Assembly: GCF_964656455.1 (NCBI RefSeq)
Contig: NC_135716.1
Span: 79,894,484 to 79,958,483 of the forward strand
Direction of reading: 5' to 3'
Origin: Halichoerus grypus
Taxonomy: Eukaryota > Chordata > Mammalia > Carnivora > Phocidae
Length of the DNA stretch: 64,000 nucleotides
Numbering within the stretch: the stretch's first letter is position 1; every line of letters begins with the position of its first letter. The notes below the pieces were generated by a model, which saw only the letters and a list, made by a program, of their open reading frames with translations, made no database searches and had not been told where the DNA came from. A program made the position numbers and the translations under genes. Shown here one piece after another: positions 1 through 10,755 of this stretch.

Positions 1-2729
1 ATTAATATCTATTCTTCTTAAACTGTTCCAAAAAATAGAAATGGAAGGAAATCTTCCAAACTCGTTTTATGAGGCCACCATTACCTTGATCCCCAAACCA
101 TACAAAGACCCCATCAAAAAGGAGAATTACAGACGAATATCTTTGATGAACATGGACGCAAAAATTCTCACCAAAATACCAGCCAATAGGATCCAACAGT
201 ACATTAAAAGGAGTATTCACCACGACCAAGTCGGATTTATCCCTGGGCTGCAAGGTTGGTTCAACATCCGCAAATCAATCAAGTGATACAATACATTCAT
301 AAAAGAAAGAACAAGAACCACATGATCCTCTCAATAGATGCAGAAAAAGCATTTGACAAAGTACAGCATCCTTTCTTGATCAAAACTCTTCAGAGTATAG
401 GCATAGAGGGTACATACCTTGATATCATAAAAGCCATCTATTAAAAACCCACAGCGAATACATTCTCAATGGGGAAAAACTGAGAGCTTTCCCCCAACGT
501 CAGGAACAAAGCAAGGATGTCCACTATCACCACTGCTATTTAACATAGTATTAGAAGTCCTAGCCACAGTAATCAGACAACAAAAAGAAATAAAAGGCAT
601 CCAAATTGACAAAGAAGAAGTCAAACTCTCATTCTTTGCAGATGATATGATACTTTATGTGGAAAACCCAAAAGACTCCACCCCAAAACTGCTAGAACTC
701 ATACAGGAATTCAGTAAGGTGGCAGGATATAAAATCAATGCACACAAATCAGTGGCATTCCTATACACCAACAAGACAGAAGAAAGAGAAATTAAGGAGT
801 CATCCCATATACAATTGCACCCAAAACCATAAGATACCTAGGAATAAATCTAACCAAAGAGACAAAGAATCTGTACTCAGAAAAATATAAAATACTCATG
901 AAAGAAATTGAAGAAGATACAAAGAAATGGAAAAACGTTCCATGCTCATGGATTGGAAGAACAAATATTGTGAAGATGTCAATACTACCTAGAGCAATCT
1001 ACACATTCAATGCAATCCTTATCAAAATACCATCCACTTTTTTCAAAGAAATGGAACAAATAATCCTAAAATTTGTATGGAACCAGAAAAGACCCCGAAT
1101 AGCCAGAGGAATGTTGAAAAAGAAAAGCAAAGCTGGTGGCATCACAATTCTGGACTTCAAGCTCTATTACAAAGCTGTCATCATCAAGACAGTATGGTAC
1201 TGGCACAAAAACAGACACATAGATCAATGGAACAGAATAGAGAGCCCGGAAATGGACCTTCAACTCTATGGTCAACTAATCTTCGACAAAGCAGGAAAGA
1301 ATGTCCAGTGGAAAAAAGACAGTCTCTTCAACAAATGGTGTTGAGAAAATTGGACAGCCACATGGAGAAGAATGAAACTGGACCATTTCCTTACACCATA
1401 CACAAAAATAGACTCAAAATGGTTGAAAGACCTATATGTGAGACAGGAGTCCATCAAAATCTTTAAGAGAACACAGGCAGCAGGCTCTTCAACCTCAGCC
1501 ACAGCAACTTCTTCCTAGAAACATTGCCAAAGGCAAGGGAAGCAAGGGCAAAAATGAACTATTGGGACTTCATCAAGATAAAAACTTTTTCACAACAAAG
1601 TAAATAGTCAACAAAACCAAAAGACAACCGACAGAATGGGAGAAGATATTTGTAAATGACATATCAGATAAAAGGCCAGTATCCAAAATCTATAAGAACT
1701 TATGAAACTCAACACCCAAAGAACAAATGATCCAATCAAGAAATGGGCAGAAGACATGAACAGACATTTTTCCAAAGAAGACATCCAAATGTCCAACAGA
1801 CACATGAAAAAGTGTTCAATATCACTTGGCATCAGGGAAATCCAAATCAAAACCTCAATGAGATACCACCTCACACCAGTCAGAATGTCTAAAATTAACA
1901 AGTCAGGAAACGATAGAGGTTGGCGGGGATGTGGAGAAAGGGGAACCCTCCTACACTGTTGGTGGGAATGCAAGCTGGTGCAGCCACTCTGGAAAACAGT
2001 ATGGAGGTTCCTCAAAAAGTTGAAAATAAAGCTACCATACGATCCAGCAATTGCACTACTGGGTATTTACCCCAAAGATACAAATGTAGTGTCCGAAGGG
2101 GTATGTGCATCCCGATGTTTATAGCAGCAATGTCCCCAATAGCCAAACTATGGAAAGAGCCAAGATGTCCATCAACAGATGAATGGATAAAGAAGAAGTG
2201 GTATATATATACAATGGAATATTATGCATTCATCAAAAGGAATGATATCTTGCCATTTGCAATGACATGGATGGAACTGGAGGGTATTATGCTGAGTGCA
2301 ATAAGTCAGTCATGTATCATATGATCTCACTGATATGAGGAATTCTTAATCTCAGGAAACAAACTGAGGGTTGCTGGAGTGGTGGGGGGTGGTAGGGATG
2401 GAGTGGCTGGGTGTTAGACATTGGGGAGGGTATGTGCTATGGTGAGTGCTGTGAATTGTGTAAGACTGTTGAATCACAGACCTGTACCTCTGAGACAAAT
2501 AATACATTGTATGCTAAAAAAAAAAGAAGAAGGGAAAAATGAAGGGGGGGAAATCAGAGGGGAGACGAACCATGAGAGACTATGGACTCTGAGAAACAAA
2601 CTGGGAGTTTGGGGGTGGGGGATGTGTTAGCCTGGTGATGGGTATTGAGGAGGGCACGTACTAAATGGAGCACTGGGTGTTATACGCAAACAATGAATCA
2701 TGGAACACTACATCAAAAACCAGTGATGT
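1..2729 (+). mobile_element. Carnivore LINE-1: ORF2 (RT onward) plus 3' UTR, nonfunctional
   Basis: The window opens inside ORF2 of a LINE-1; its 5' part lies outside. Translation shows the start of the reverse transcriptase domain (residues such as [12 protein letters not shown] at 64-105), then the catalytic box FADD intact at 635-646, followed by YVENPKDST. The C-terminal part at 1,702-2,124 ([46 protein letters not shown]) is typical of L1 ORF2. The coding sequence is broken: the reading frame changes several times between 286 and 898, there is an in-frame stop at 1,342-1,344, and further shifts lie near 1,490 and 1,610-1,700. After about 2,330 comes the G-rich 3' UTR. The element stops at about 2,729 because another L1 is inserted there; its own last bases reappear at 3,750. 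It cannot make working ORF2 protein. Confidence 0.95.
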
Positions 2730-3749
2730 ACCAAACTGCCAACAGACAAATGAAAATGTGCTCAACATTGCTCAGCATCAGGGAAATCTAAATCAAAACC
2801 TCAATGAGATACCACCTCACACCAGTCAGAATGGCTAAAATTAACAAGTCAGGAAATGACAGATGTTGGTGGGGATGCAGAGAAAGGGGAACCCTCCTAC
2901 ACTGTTGGTGGGAATGCACGTTGGTGCAGCCACTCTGGAAAACAGTATGGAGGTTCCTCAAAAAGTGGAAAATAGAGCTACCCTATGATCCAGCAATTGC
3001 ACTACTGGGTATTTACCCCAAAGATACAAATGTAGGGATCCAAAGGGGTACCTGCTCCCCGATGTTTATAGCAGCAATGTCCACAATAGCCAAACTATGG
3101 AAAGAGCCAAGATGTCCATCGACAGATGAATGGATAAAGAAGATGTGGTATATATATACAATGGAATTATGCAACCATCAAAGGAATGAAATCTTGCCAT
3201 TTGCAACGACGTGGATGGAACTGGAGGGTCTTACGCTGAGCATAATAAGTCAATCAGAGAAACATGTATCATATGACCTCACTGATATTAGGAATTCTTA
3301 ATCTCAGGAAACAAACTGAGGGTTGCTGGAGTGGTGCGGTTGGGAGGGATGGGGTGGCTGGGTGATAGACATTGGGGAGGGTATGTGCTATGGTGAGCGC
3401 TGTGAATTGTGCAAGACTGTTGAATCACAGATTCGTACCTCTGAAGCAAATAATACATTATATGTTAAAAAAAGAAGAATAAGATAGCAGGAGGGGAAGA
3501 ATGAAGGGGGGAATTCGGAGGGGGAGACGAACCATGAGAGACGATGGACTCTGAAAAACAAACTCAGTGTTCTAGTGGGGAGGGGGGTGGGAGGATGGGT
3601 TAGCCTGGTGATGGGTATTAAAGAAGGCATGTTCTGCATGGAGCACTGGGTGTTATATGCAAACAATGAATCATGGAACACTACATCAAAAACTAATGAT
3701 GTAATGTATGGTGATTAACATAACATAATAAAAAAAAAGAAAAAAAAAC
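2730..3749 (+). mobile_element. Second carnivore L1 (5'-truncated) inserted in the first
   Basis: This copy starts in the ORF2 C-terminal region (compare 2,736 onward with 1,793 onward) and runs through the full 3' UTR to an A-rich tail at 3,728-3,749. An open frame at 2,804-3,301 matches the ORF2 C-terminus ([39 protein letters not shown]). It ends with the family's standard terminus, atgatgtaatgtatggtg and then gattaacataacataataaa. The junctions carry a near duplication, aaaaccagtgatgta at about 2,715-2,729 and aaaacaatgatgta at about 3,746-3,759, as expected for target-primed insertion into the 3' end of the upstream L1. Confidence 0.9.
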
Positions 3750-3798
3750 AATGATGTAATGTATGGTGATTAACATGACATAATAATAAAAAAAAAAC
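3750..3798 (+). mobile_element. Displaced 3' end of the first L1
   Basis: A second copy of the L1 terminus (aatgatgtaatgtatggtg followed by gattaacatgacataataata and an A run) sits about 55 bases after the one that ends the inserted L1. The L1 at 1-2,729 lacks exactly this terminus, so the simplest reading is that this is its missing tail. Confidence 0.8.
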
Positions 3799-3799
3799 A

Positions 3800-4468
3800 C
3801 ATAGCCAAATGGTTCAGCAACTATGGAAAGCAGTTTGGTGGGGTAGTGTTTTTCTTCTTTTCATTTGTTTGTTTTGTTTTTCATCTTGTTTTGCTTTGTT
3901 TTTATAAAGTTAAATCAACACTTACCCTATGACCCTGTACTCAATTTTAGACACTCACCCAAGACATAAAAAACATATCCGTGTCATGATTTGTAGTCAA
4001 ATGTTTATAGTAGCTTTATTCAAAATAAAACAAAATTGGAAACAGCACAAATGTCCCATCAATTGATGACTGGGTAAATAAATTGTGGTGCATCCACACA
4101 GTTGAATACTACCCAGCAAAAAGGAATGAACAATTGACACAGTCAGTAACATGCATAAATCTCAAAAGGATTATGCTAAATTACAAAAGCCATACCAAAA
4201 AAATTGTTTATGACTGTATGTACATGAGCTCTACAAGAAACAAAATGAGAATGACAAGAAGCATATCAGTGCTTTCCCGGACCAAGTATGGGGGAGGCAA
4301 CAGATTGTAAAAGAGCATGAGGACATTTGAGGGGATGTTCAAATATTGAACATCTTGTTTATGTGTTGGTTTTATGACTGCATGCATTCAATAAAGTTTA
4401 CTAAACTGTAAGTTAGTGAATATTGTTGTAAATTATACTTCAATAAAGCTGATTTTTAAAACAGCAAA
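3800..4468 (+). mobile_element. Old LINE-1 (L1M type) 3' end
   Basis: A diverged L1 ORF2 C-terminus and 3' UTR. The translated stretch near 4,083-4,150 (WCIHTVEYYPAKRNE) corresponds to the conserved L1 motif around IYTMEYYAAIK. The element ends with caataaagctgatttttaaa at about 4,441-4,460, typical of older L1 3' ends. A T-rich tract lies at 3,845-3,905. It is more diverged than the carnivore L1 immediately upstream. Confidence 0.75.
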
Positions 4469-5919
4469 ATTATTTTTCTCTGGTTTCTCACTCTTTTTGT
4501 TAGGCCCTCTGATAACTCCTTTATGCATGTTTAATTGAGTTCTCAGTTATGGATTTTGACAGTTTATACACAGAGTTCAAGTTTCATGCTTTTTGCAGTT
4601 CTCTTACTGCTAATATTTCCTCTTTAAATTTTTAACTGCTTTTCCAGCTTTTGAACTAAGAGCCAGTAAGTTTCTGCCGTAGCTTCCTTCACCAGAAACC
4701 ATGCGCACGGGGGAGCCATCTTATATCAAAAAGCCAGAAACTCACAATTCTTCTTCCACTTGTACTTCTGAGAATAAACATTTCTTTGGCTTTATTTTTG
4801 CTTTTGAATGCTCTCCAGCATCTTTACATAGTTTTTTTTTAATGCCCTTCTATAATTGTTATTTCTGGGAGGGCTCATACAACCACTTCACTTGTCAACA
4901 TTACCAGAAGTTTTTCAATTAGGGCCCAGACGGTTCCATGGAATGATTTTCTTAGGCTCCTGGTTCTGCCTTCTAGGCTTCTGTTTATGCTCTCTGAGTC
5001 ACATCCCATTTCCTGATCATAAACAGCTGGGGGTTCAAAATCCTCTTAAACTTTGGCATTTTTTCTGTCCCTTTAAAGTCAAGGTAGTGGTGTTTTCACC
5101 AGAATAATTCTTCTAAAAATTGTGCAGATTTTTTTATTAATTTTGTTGGGATTTACACTAATAAAACAAAAATCCAACTACAAAATTCTTTGAGATGTGC
5201 TGTTCTCTATCTTGAGGTTCCTGTAAAACTATTCTTACTGTTCTTAGAAGTTTACTTTTAAAGAGAAAATTATGAAGCCTGTACCTGAGGTATTTCAAAG
5301 GACTTTGTCTTTCGGAAGGCTTTGATCAGATGCCACCTTAAGTCTTTCTGAGGTTTAATAACGGGGCTTAAAGACTCATCCTCTATTTTATTTTTTTCCC
5401 AAAGCCATCTGGAGAGGCTGGGAATAGTAAAAAGTATTATTTTTGAACGCTTCATATCCTGACTCCTTTATAGGCCCTTTAAATTTTACTTGAAACTTGA
5501 ATAGCTCCTTTTTAGCTCATCTCTCTTCCTCTAATTTTACTACAGGCATCTAGAAGAAGCCAGGTATTTGTTTTGTTTTTTTGTTTTGTTTTGTTTATAA
5601 TATTCTGCTTAAACATTCTACTAAGCTAAATCTTTGATTTCTTAGGTATATTTCCTGCTTTCCACATTTTTGCAGGTGACGGTATTACCAAACTTTACAT
5701 CACTGCATAATAAGGGAATCCTTTCCTTCTTAGAAAAAAAATATTTTCCTTATTTTATTTTAGCCATTACACACAGCCTTCTCCAGGATATTTAAGTTTA
5801 GGCTAAAAGTCTCCTCAACACTGTCTTAGGTTCTGCCCATTCCCTAACCCCAAAACAAATGCCAAATGCTTTAGGTTTTTATTGCAGCAGTATCCCTATT
5901 CCAGGTACTACATTATTTT
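4469..5919. other. No gene seen; mostly unique sequence
   Basis: AT-rich sequence with only short open frames, none resembling a known protein. A small TTTTG-type tract lies at 5,567-5,600. I see no clear repeat otherwise. Confidence 0.5.
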
Positions 5920-6370
5920 CTTATTTTTATTGCTGATTACAAATAATCCCCAAAACCTAAGGGCTCTGAACACCATTTTATAATTATGTCTCATGTTTCT
6001 GGATGTTGACTGGGCTCAGCCGGGCAGCTCATAGTCAGGGTTCCCGTATTTTTCCAGCTAAGAATGGAGTAACCTTGAAGGCTTCCTTACTCGTATTCAA
6101 GAGGCGGTTGATGCCTGTCTGCTGGGACCTCAGTTGGGCCTACTGGTGGGAACCCTTTCGTGTGCCCTTTCCATGTGATCTGGGCTTACTCACAGTGGTG
6201 GCTCAGTCACGAAGGTTGGCATGCCAAAAGGCAGGAAGTAGAAGTTGCCAGCTTCTTCTTAAACCTTGGTCCTAGAAATAGATACAGTGACATTTTTGGT
6301 ATATTCTATTATTCAAACATTCACAGAGCCCAGATTCAAGGAATGGAACATAGATCTGATCTCTTGATGA
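5920..6370 (+). repeat. Possible ancient interspersed repeat, unclassified
   Basis: The stretch with ttgactgggctcagccgggc at about 6,008-6,027 and the later ggtggctcagtcacgaagg resembles an ancient mammalian repeat that I cannot name securely. Its open frame at 6,003-6,275 has no recognised domain. A library comparison would be needed to classify it. Confidence 0.3.
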
Positions 6371-6633
6371 TATAAGTGTTAATGAATTTTCTTTCCCATG
6401 TTTTAAAATTACCAGATGGCTTAATATCATGAAAAGTTAACAAGACCACTGTATCCATTAAGACATTTAAATGCATATTAAGGTCCATTACTTTGAACAC
6501 AGAAAGCTTCATCTGGAACAGTAGTCAGGAAAATTTTCAACCTTTATTGTACCCTTTCTATTTAAAAATTCCTTGAATGTTGTTCATTATTTTTCAGTAT
6601 CAAAGTAGCAATAAAATTGCTTAACTTCTGCCA

Positions 6634-6680
6634 CACAAACACACATAACCACACACACACACACACATACATACACACCA
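6634..6680. repeat. CA-rich microsatellite
   Basis: An imperfect (CA)n run with ACAT interruptions (cacacacacacacacataca...). The flanks are AT-rich unique sequence. Confidence 0.9.
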
Positions 6681-7328
6681 TTTTAACTACTGTGATTAAA
6701 TTTATTGGATAAAGTTATAGCTATCAAAATTGAGACTGAAAGCCATGATTTTTACTGATGATTTCAACATAAATATAAATGGGGACCTTTTAATAAAATT
6801 AAAAGTACTATTGTTAATTGGTAATGTGTTAGCAAATTCAACATAACAACCAAAAATTTGAAATAACAAGACATTTTGGTAATTTGGTTAATTGCAAAGT
6901 TAATATATGAAAATAACTGTTTTTCCTTTTTAAAAATCAATAACTAACTAGAAATAAAATGGAAGGAATTATCTCATTATAGTATTGTCACATAAAATAG
7001 AAATCTGGAAAAACCTTAACAAGCAATGTAGAGTTCCTAAAAATTAGAAAACTTTAAAACCCTATGTGAACCATAAATGAAATTACCATAAATAAGAAGA
7101 TATGCCTTATTCTCAAATACAAAGACCTGAGATTGTAAAGGTGTCACATTTATAAAATACAATGCAATTCCAAAGCACTAACAGGATTTTTGTGAGAAAG
7201 AAAGCCTTAACAAAACAACATCATAGTTACTCCTGCCATTGAAAAGATGGAGAGTAACCTATACTCTTAGTTTAGCAGTTTTGTCAATTCTTACAAAAAT
7301 CTATAACTTTTTATTGATTTCATTCATT
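6681..7328. other. No gene seen; AT-rich sequence
   Basis: Strongly AT-rich DNA with many A runs and no credible open frame. It could hold eroded L1 but I see no diagnostic motif. Confidence 0.45.
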
Positions 7329-7343
7329 GATAGCACTTTTTCT

Positions 7344-7397
7344 TTTCTTTTTTTTGGGCACTTTTTTTTTAAATTTAATTTTCTTTTATTATGTTAT
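7344..7397 (-). mobile_element. Minute L1 3'-end insertion with target-site duplication
   Basis: A T-rich insert contains the reverse complement of the carnivore L1 terminus (ttttattatgttat at 7,384-7,397). It is bounded by perfect 15-base repeats, gatagcactttttct, at 7,329-7,343 and 7,398-7,412. Only about 15-25 bases of L1 body remain; the rest is poly(A), read here as T, broken by gggcac. This is the product expected from an extremely 5'-truncated L1 insertion. Confidence 0.75.
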
Positions 7398-7412
7398 GAT
7401 AGCACTTTTTCT

Positions 7413-8150
7413 ATTAAGGAAATAAAAAAAGCTTTTGCACAAATATTCAAATACTCAAGAGAACTCAAATATTCATGTGTATGATTAATGGGAAATTAAA
7501 TACTAATTAATTAAATAAGAATCAAAAAATTTAATGATTTGTATATAACTTGCTCAAGATACTTGTTTACCATTATCATCCACCATTAGATGTAGTGATA
7601 AGACTAATTCATTGAAAACAGAAAGATAAAAACCTGCTGAAGAAGCATCAATATCTACTTCAAAAGTTAGTCATTATTTTAAAAAGACTGTGTCTCAAAG
7701 ATGAAAAATTAATACATGAAACTGCAGAAGGTAGGTTTACATATCACCTTGTAAGCATATTTTTATTTGTAGAAAATGATTACTCTTCTAAATTAATTTT
7801 TATCCATTTTAAATTCAAGTTTCCTTGTGCATATATGAAAACTGAAGAGATAGCTGTTTATGTATTCATTTTGTTAGGAAAAGAAGAATTTCTTGGATGA
7901 ATAATGCCACTTTTTCATTAGTGATATTGGTTGCTTCAAACAGGAGGGCATGCACAGGCTCGGAGTCCAGAATCTCATCTGATGCCCTATTGGATCATGG
8001 TGGTGTTCCATCCTGTCCAGTGGTCCTTAAAGCCATTAAGTAGTTTTTGACTCATAAAAGTTTCAGAGAGATAGTTTCTACCTCACCTGATGAAGCTAAA
8101 CAAGTTTCTCCTTCCATTAATTTACCCATAGAATTCTCCAATTGGTTATA
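7413..8150. other. No gene seen; unique AT-rich sequence
   Basis: No open frame of note and no repeat I recognise. Confidence 0.5.
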
Positions 8151-8305
8151 GAGCAGTGCTTCTCAAACTTCAGTGTTGCATACGAATTCATGTTAAAATG
8201 CAGATTCAGATTCATTAGAGCTGGAAAAAGGTCGGAGATTTTGCATTTTTACAGTCTTCCTGGTGATGAGCATGCTTTAAGGAGCAATGTGTTAAAGCTC
8301 ATTGA
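8151..8305 (+). mobile_element. MER5/MER20-like DNA transposon fossil (hAT-Charlie group)
   Basis: The left end gagcagtgcttctcaaactt at 8,152-8,171, the middle aaaatgcagattcagattc, and the right half ttcctggtgatgagcatgc follow the pattern of the short non-autonomous MER5/MER20-type elements. In these the ends are inverted forms of cagtggttctcaaa, but the right terminus is eroded here. The family assignment is from memory. Confidence 0.65.
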
Positions 8306-9289
8306 ACACCATGCCCAGATCTATTTTACTCTTGTTCTGTGACTTTGGTTTTACAGTAGATTCAGCATGGCAAAGGAGTCTCAAATCATACCACATAGAT
8401 AATTGTCTATATTGCCCCAAAGTTCTAGATGAAAACGTTGTTCCAAATAGTGCTATTTTCAACAATACTTTGAAAGTCTAAATAAAACAACAGTGACCTA
8501 CTTTCCCTTCTAAGAAAACAAAATCATGTGTCAAAGCAATCAAAGTTTCTTAGATCTGAAGTTTCTGATGATTTCTAAGATTGAAAATGATACCAGAAAC
8601 ATGGCCCCGATTACCCCATAAACAGCTACACTATTGATACCTTTGATTTTTTTTAAAGTAAGAGTTGATAAACTAGAGATCCAAAAACAAGCCCCATTTG
8701 TGAGACTAGAAAGGAGTAAAAAATTGAAATTGCATTTACTATTTTTCTACCCACCCAGAATATATTCCTATGAGCAAAGAATAACATCTAATTTTTAAAT
8801 TATGTGATATTAAAGTTAACTAGTTTCATAACTATATAAAATTACTTCTGCTGAAGCAAGTAAAGAAAGATTTAAAAAATAAAACTAAGAAAGAAATTTA
8901 GACTGATTTACCAACAGAATTATATGTAGTATAATATTTGATAAAATTATTAATTATGTGAAATTTAACTACATTGGCTTTAATTTAGGCTTTACATTTA
9001 CTTTCACTTTTTTACATTTAAATTTACTTTTACATTATTCTTTTTAACATTTTTCTTTTTATGTTAGATGGTTTACTTTATCTTACCCCAGTTCAATATT
9101 TGCTCCAAGAGTGTAATAAACAGTGCCTTATATTTTTTCTCTCCATGGACTATTTCATTTTAAAAAGAGTTCATTACTACCATATTAAATAAAATGTCAG
9201 ATAATAATCAGTTAATAAATAATGCATTTTGTAGGATTGGGGCCAATCTTGTCCCTTTGATGTCAGGTGTTAACTGAATAAAGTAAATC
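8306..9289. other. No gene seen; AT-rich unique sequence
   Basis: AT-rich with repeated ttactttta-type words near 8,990-9,060. There is no open frame of interest and no recognised repeat. Confidence 0.45.
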
Positions 9290-9306
9290 TGCTCTGTTTT
9301 TAATTA

Positions 9307-9504
9307 TTTTTTTAAAGATTTTATTTTCTTATTTGAGAAAGAGAGAGGAGAGAGAAAGAGAGAGAGAATAGGGGATGGGCAGAGGGAGAGGGACAAGCAG
9401 ACTCCCAGCTGAGCAGGGAGCCAGATGTGGGGCTCGATCTCAGGACCTGAAGATCATGACCTGGGCGGAAGGCAGATGTTTAACCAATTGACCCAGGTAC
9501 CCCA
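9307..9504 (-). mobile_element. Carnivore tRNA-derived SINE
   Basis: Read on the minus strand it has the tRNA-like head (ggggtacctgggtcaattgg), the conserved ggtcatgatc and gagccccac blocks, a purine/pyrimidine-rich segment and an A-rich tail. It is bounded by 17-base target-site duplications, tgctctgtttttaatta at 9,290-9,306 and tgctctgattttaatta at 9,505-9,521, with one mismatch. Confidence 0.93.
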
Positions 9505-9760
9505 TGCTCTGATTTTAATTAAATCATAGAAGCATCTATGATATTGATATTAATATAACTTGGATCCCTTTCTCTGGGTTACTTTTTTCTTCTGGTGTCT
9601 TTTTCAGGCATCTATATTGTCAAGAGCAACAGTAGAATATGTTTAGTTTTATAAATCTAGCAAGTTTTGTACCTAACTAGTTCAATTGTATTCACAGCAA
9701 CCTAAAACAGTTAAGTGGGATTTAGATTGTTTTATTTTATTTATGTAAAAAAATGTAATC

Positions 9761-9930
9761 GGGGCACCTGTGTGGTTCAGTTGGCCAAGCGTCTGACTTG
9801 ACTTCAACTCAGGTCATGATCTCAGGGTTGTGTGATTGAGCCCCACATTGGGTTCCACACTGGGCATGGAGCCTGCTTAAGATTCTCTCTCTCACTCCAC
9901 CCTCTCTAAACAAAACAAAGCAAAACAAGT
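9761..9930 (+). mobile_element. Carnivore SINE, older copy
   Basis: The head ggggcacctgtgtggttcag, an internal ggtcatgatctcagggttg and the tail ctctctctcactccaccctc then AAACAAAACAAAG identify a SINE. It is more diverged than most copies here, and I could not define a target-site duplication. Confidence 0.85.
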
Positions 9931-10039
9931 CCAGTGTTGTAACATCTAAAGGTAAGTCTCATTAACAGCAATTTTATAATAGGTATGACTTACTGAATTA
10001 TTTCCAGAAATATCTTAAATTAGACCAAAGTCCAGGAAA

Positions 10040-10632
10040 ACAATGACTATTTTACCAAAACTTCCTCTTAATTACTGACATCCAGAAAATTGCCATAGAA
10101 CAAAATTCAAAAAGCAGAACTATAAAGCTTTTACAAAAAATATAAGATAAAATATTTATGACCTGGCTTGGCAAATATTTTTTAGGAAGTACACCAAAAC
10201 ATGACCCATAAAATAAAACAACTGATAAGTTGGACTTCATTAAATTTAAGAACTTTCATTCTTTGAAAGACACTGTTAAGAAAATAAAAAAGCATGGACT
10301 GAAAGAAAATATTTGCAATTGATATATATGATTAAAAGATTTGTATTTAGAAAAAAATGTAGGTATACACATATATATTCTCTCAAAATTCAATAAAAAA
10401 TAAAAAATAACCCACAAAAATATGCAAAATATATGAACAGTATTAGATTTTAAAAGCTATATGTATGACAAATAAGCGCATGAATAGATGCTTATTACTA
10501 TTAGTCATTAGGGAATGTAAATGAAAGTCAAAATGAAATACCACTATGCCCACTAGGATAGCTAATGTTAACATGTCTGACCATACAAATGTTAGTGAAG
10601 ATATGGAGGAACTGGATGTCTCATACACAGCA
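10040..10632 (+). mobile_element. Old LINE-1 ORF2 fragment
   Basis: Diverged L1 ORF2 C-terminal region: words such as gttggacttcattaaattta (10,232-10,251) and aatgaaataccactatgccc (10,532-10,551) correspond to the conserved L1 segments for WDFIKLK and MRYH. Stops interrupt every frame. It ends at the GATA microsatellite. Confidence 0.75.
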
Positions 10633-10654
10633 TATAGATGATAGATAGATAGAT

Positions 10655-10701
<47 letters not shown>

Positions 10702-10755
10702 GTAGATATAGAGATGATAGATATAGTGATAGCGATAGAGATAGAGATATAGAGA
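10633..10755. repeat. GATA tetranucleotide microsatellite
   Basis: About 120 bases of (GATA)n, purest at about 10,660-10,700, then degrading to GATATA/GATAGA variants. It creates spurious minus-strand open frames rich in Ser, Ile and Tyr. Confidence 0.95.

Noticed and set aside
4469..9289. Search for host exons in unique DNA
   Set aside because: Only short open frames without domain similarity or convincing splice context; same for 41,293-42,835 and 60,935-63,950.
10633..10755. Regularly spaced repeats considered as a CRISPR-like array
   Set aside because: A pure tetranucleotide microsatellite without spacers; the genome is mammalian.
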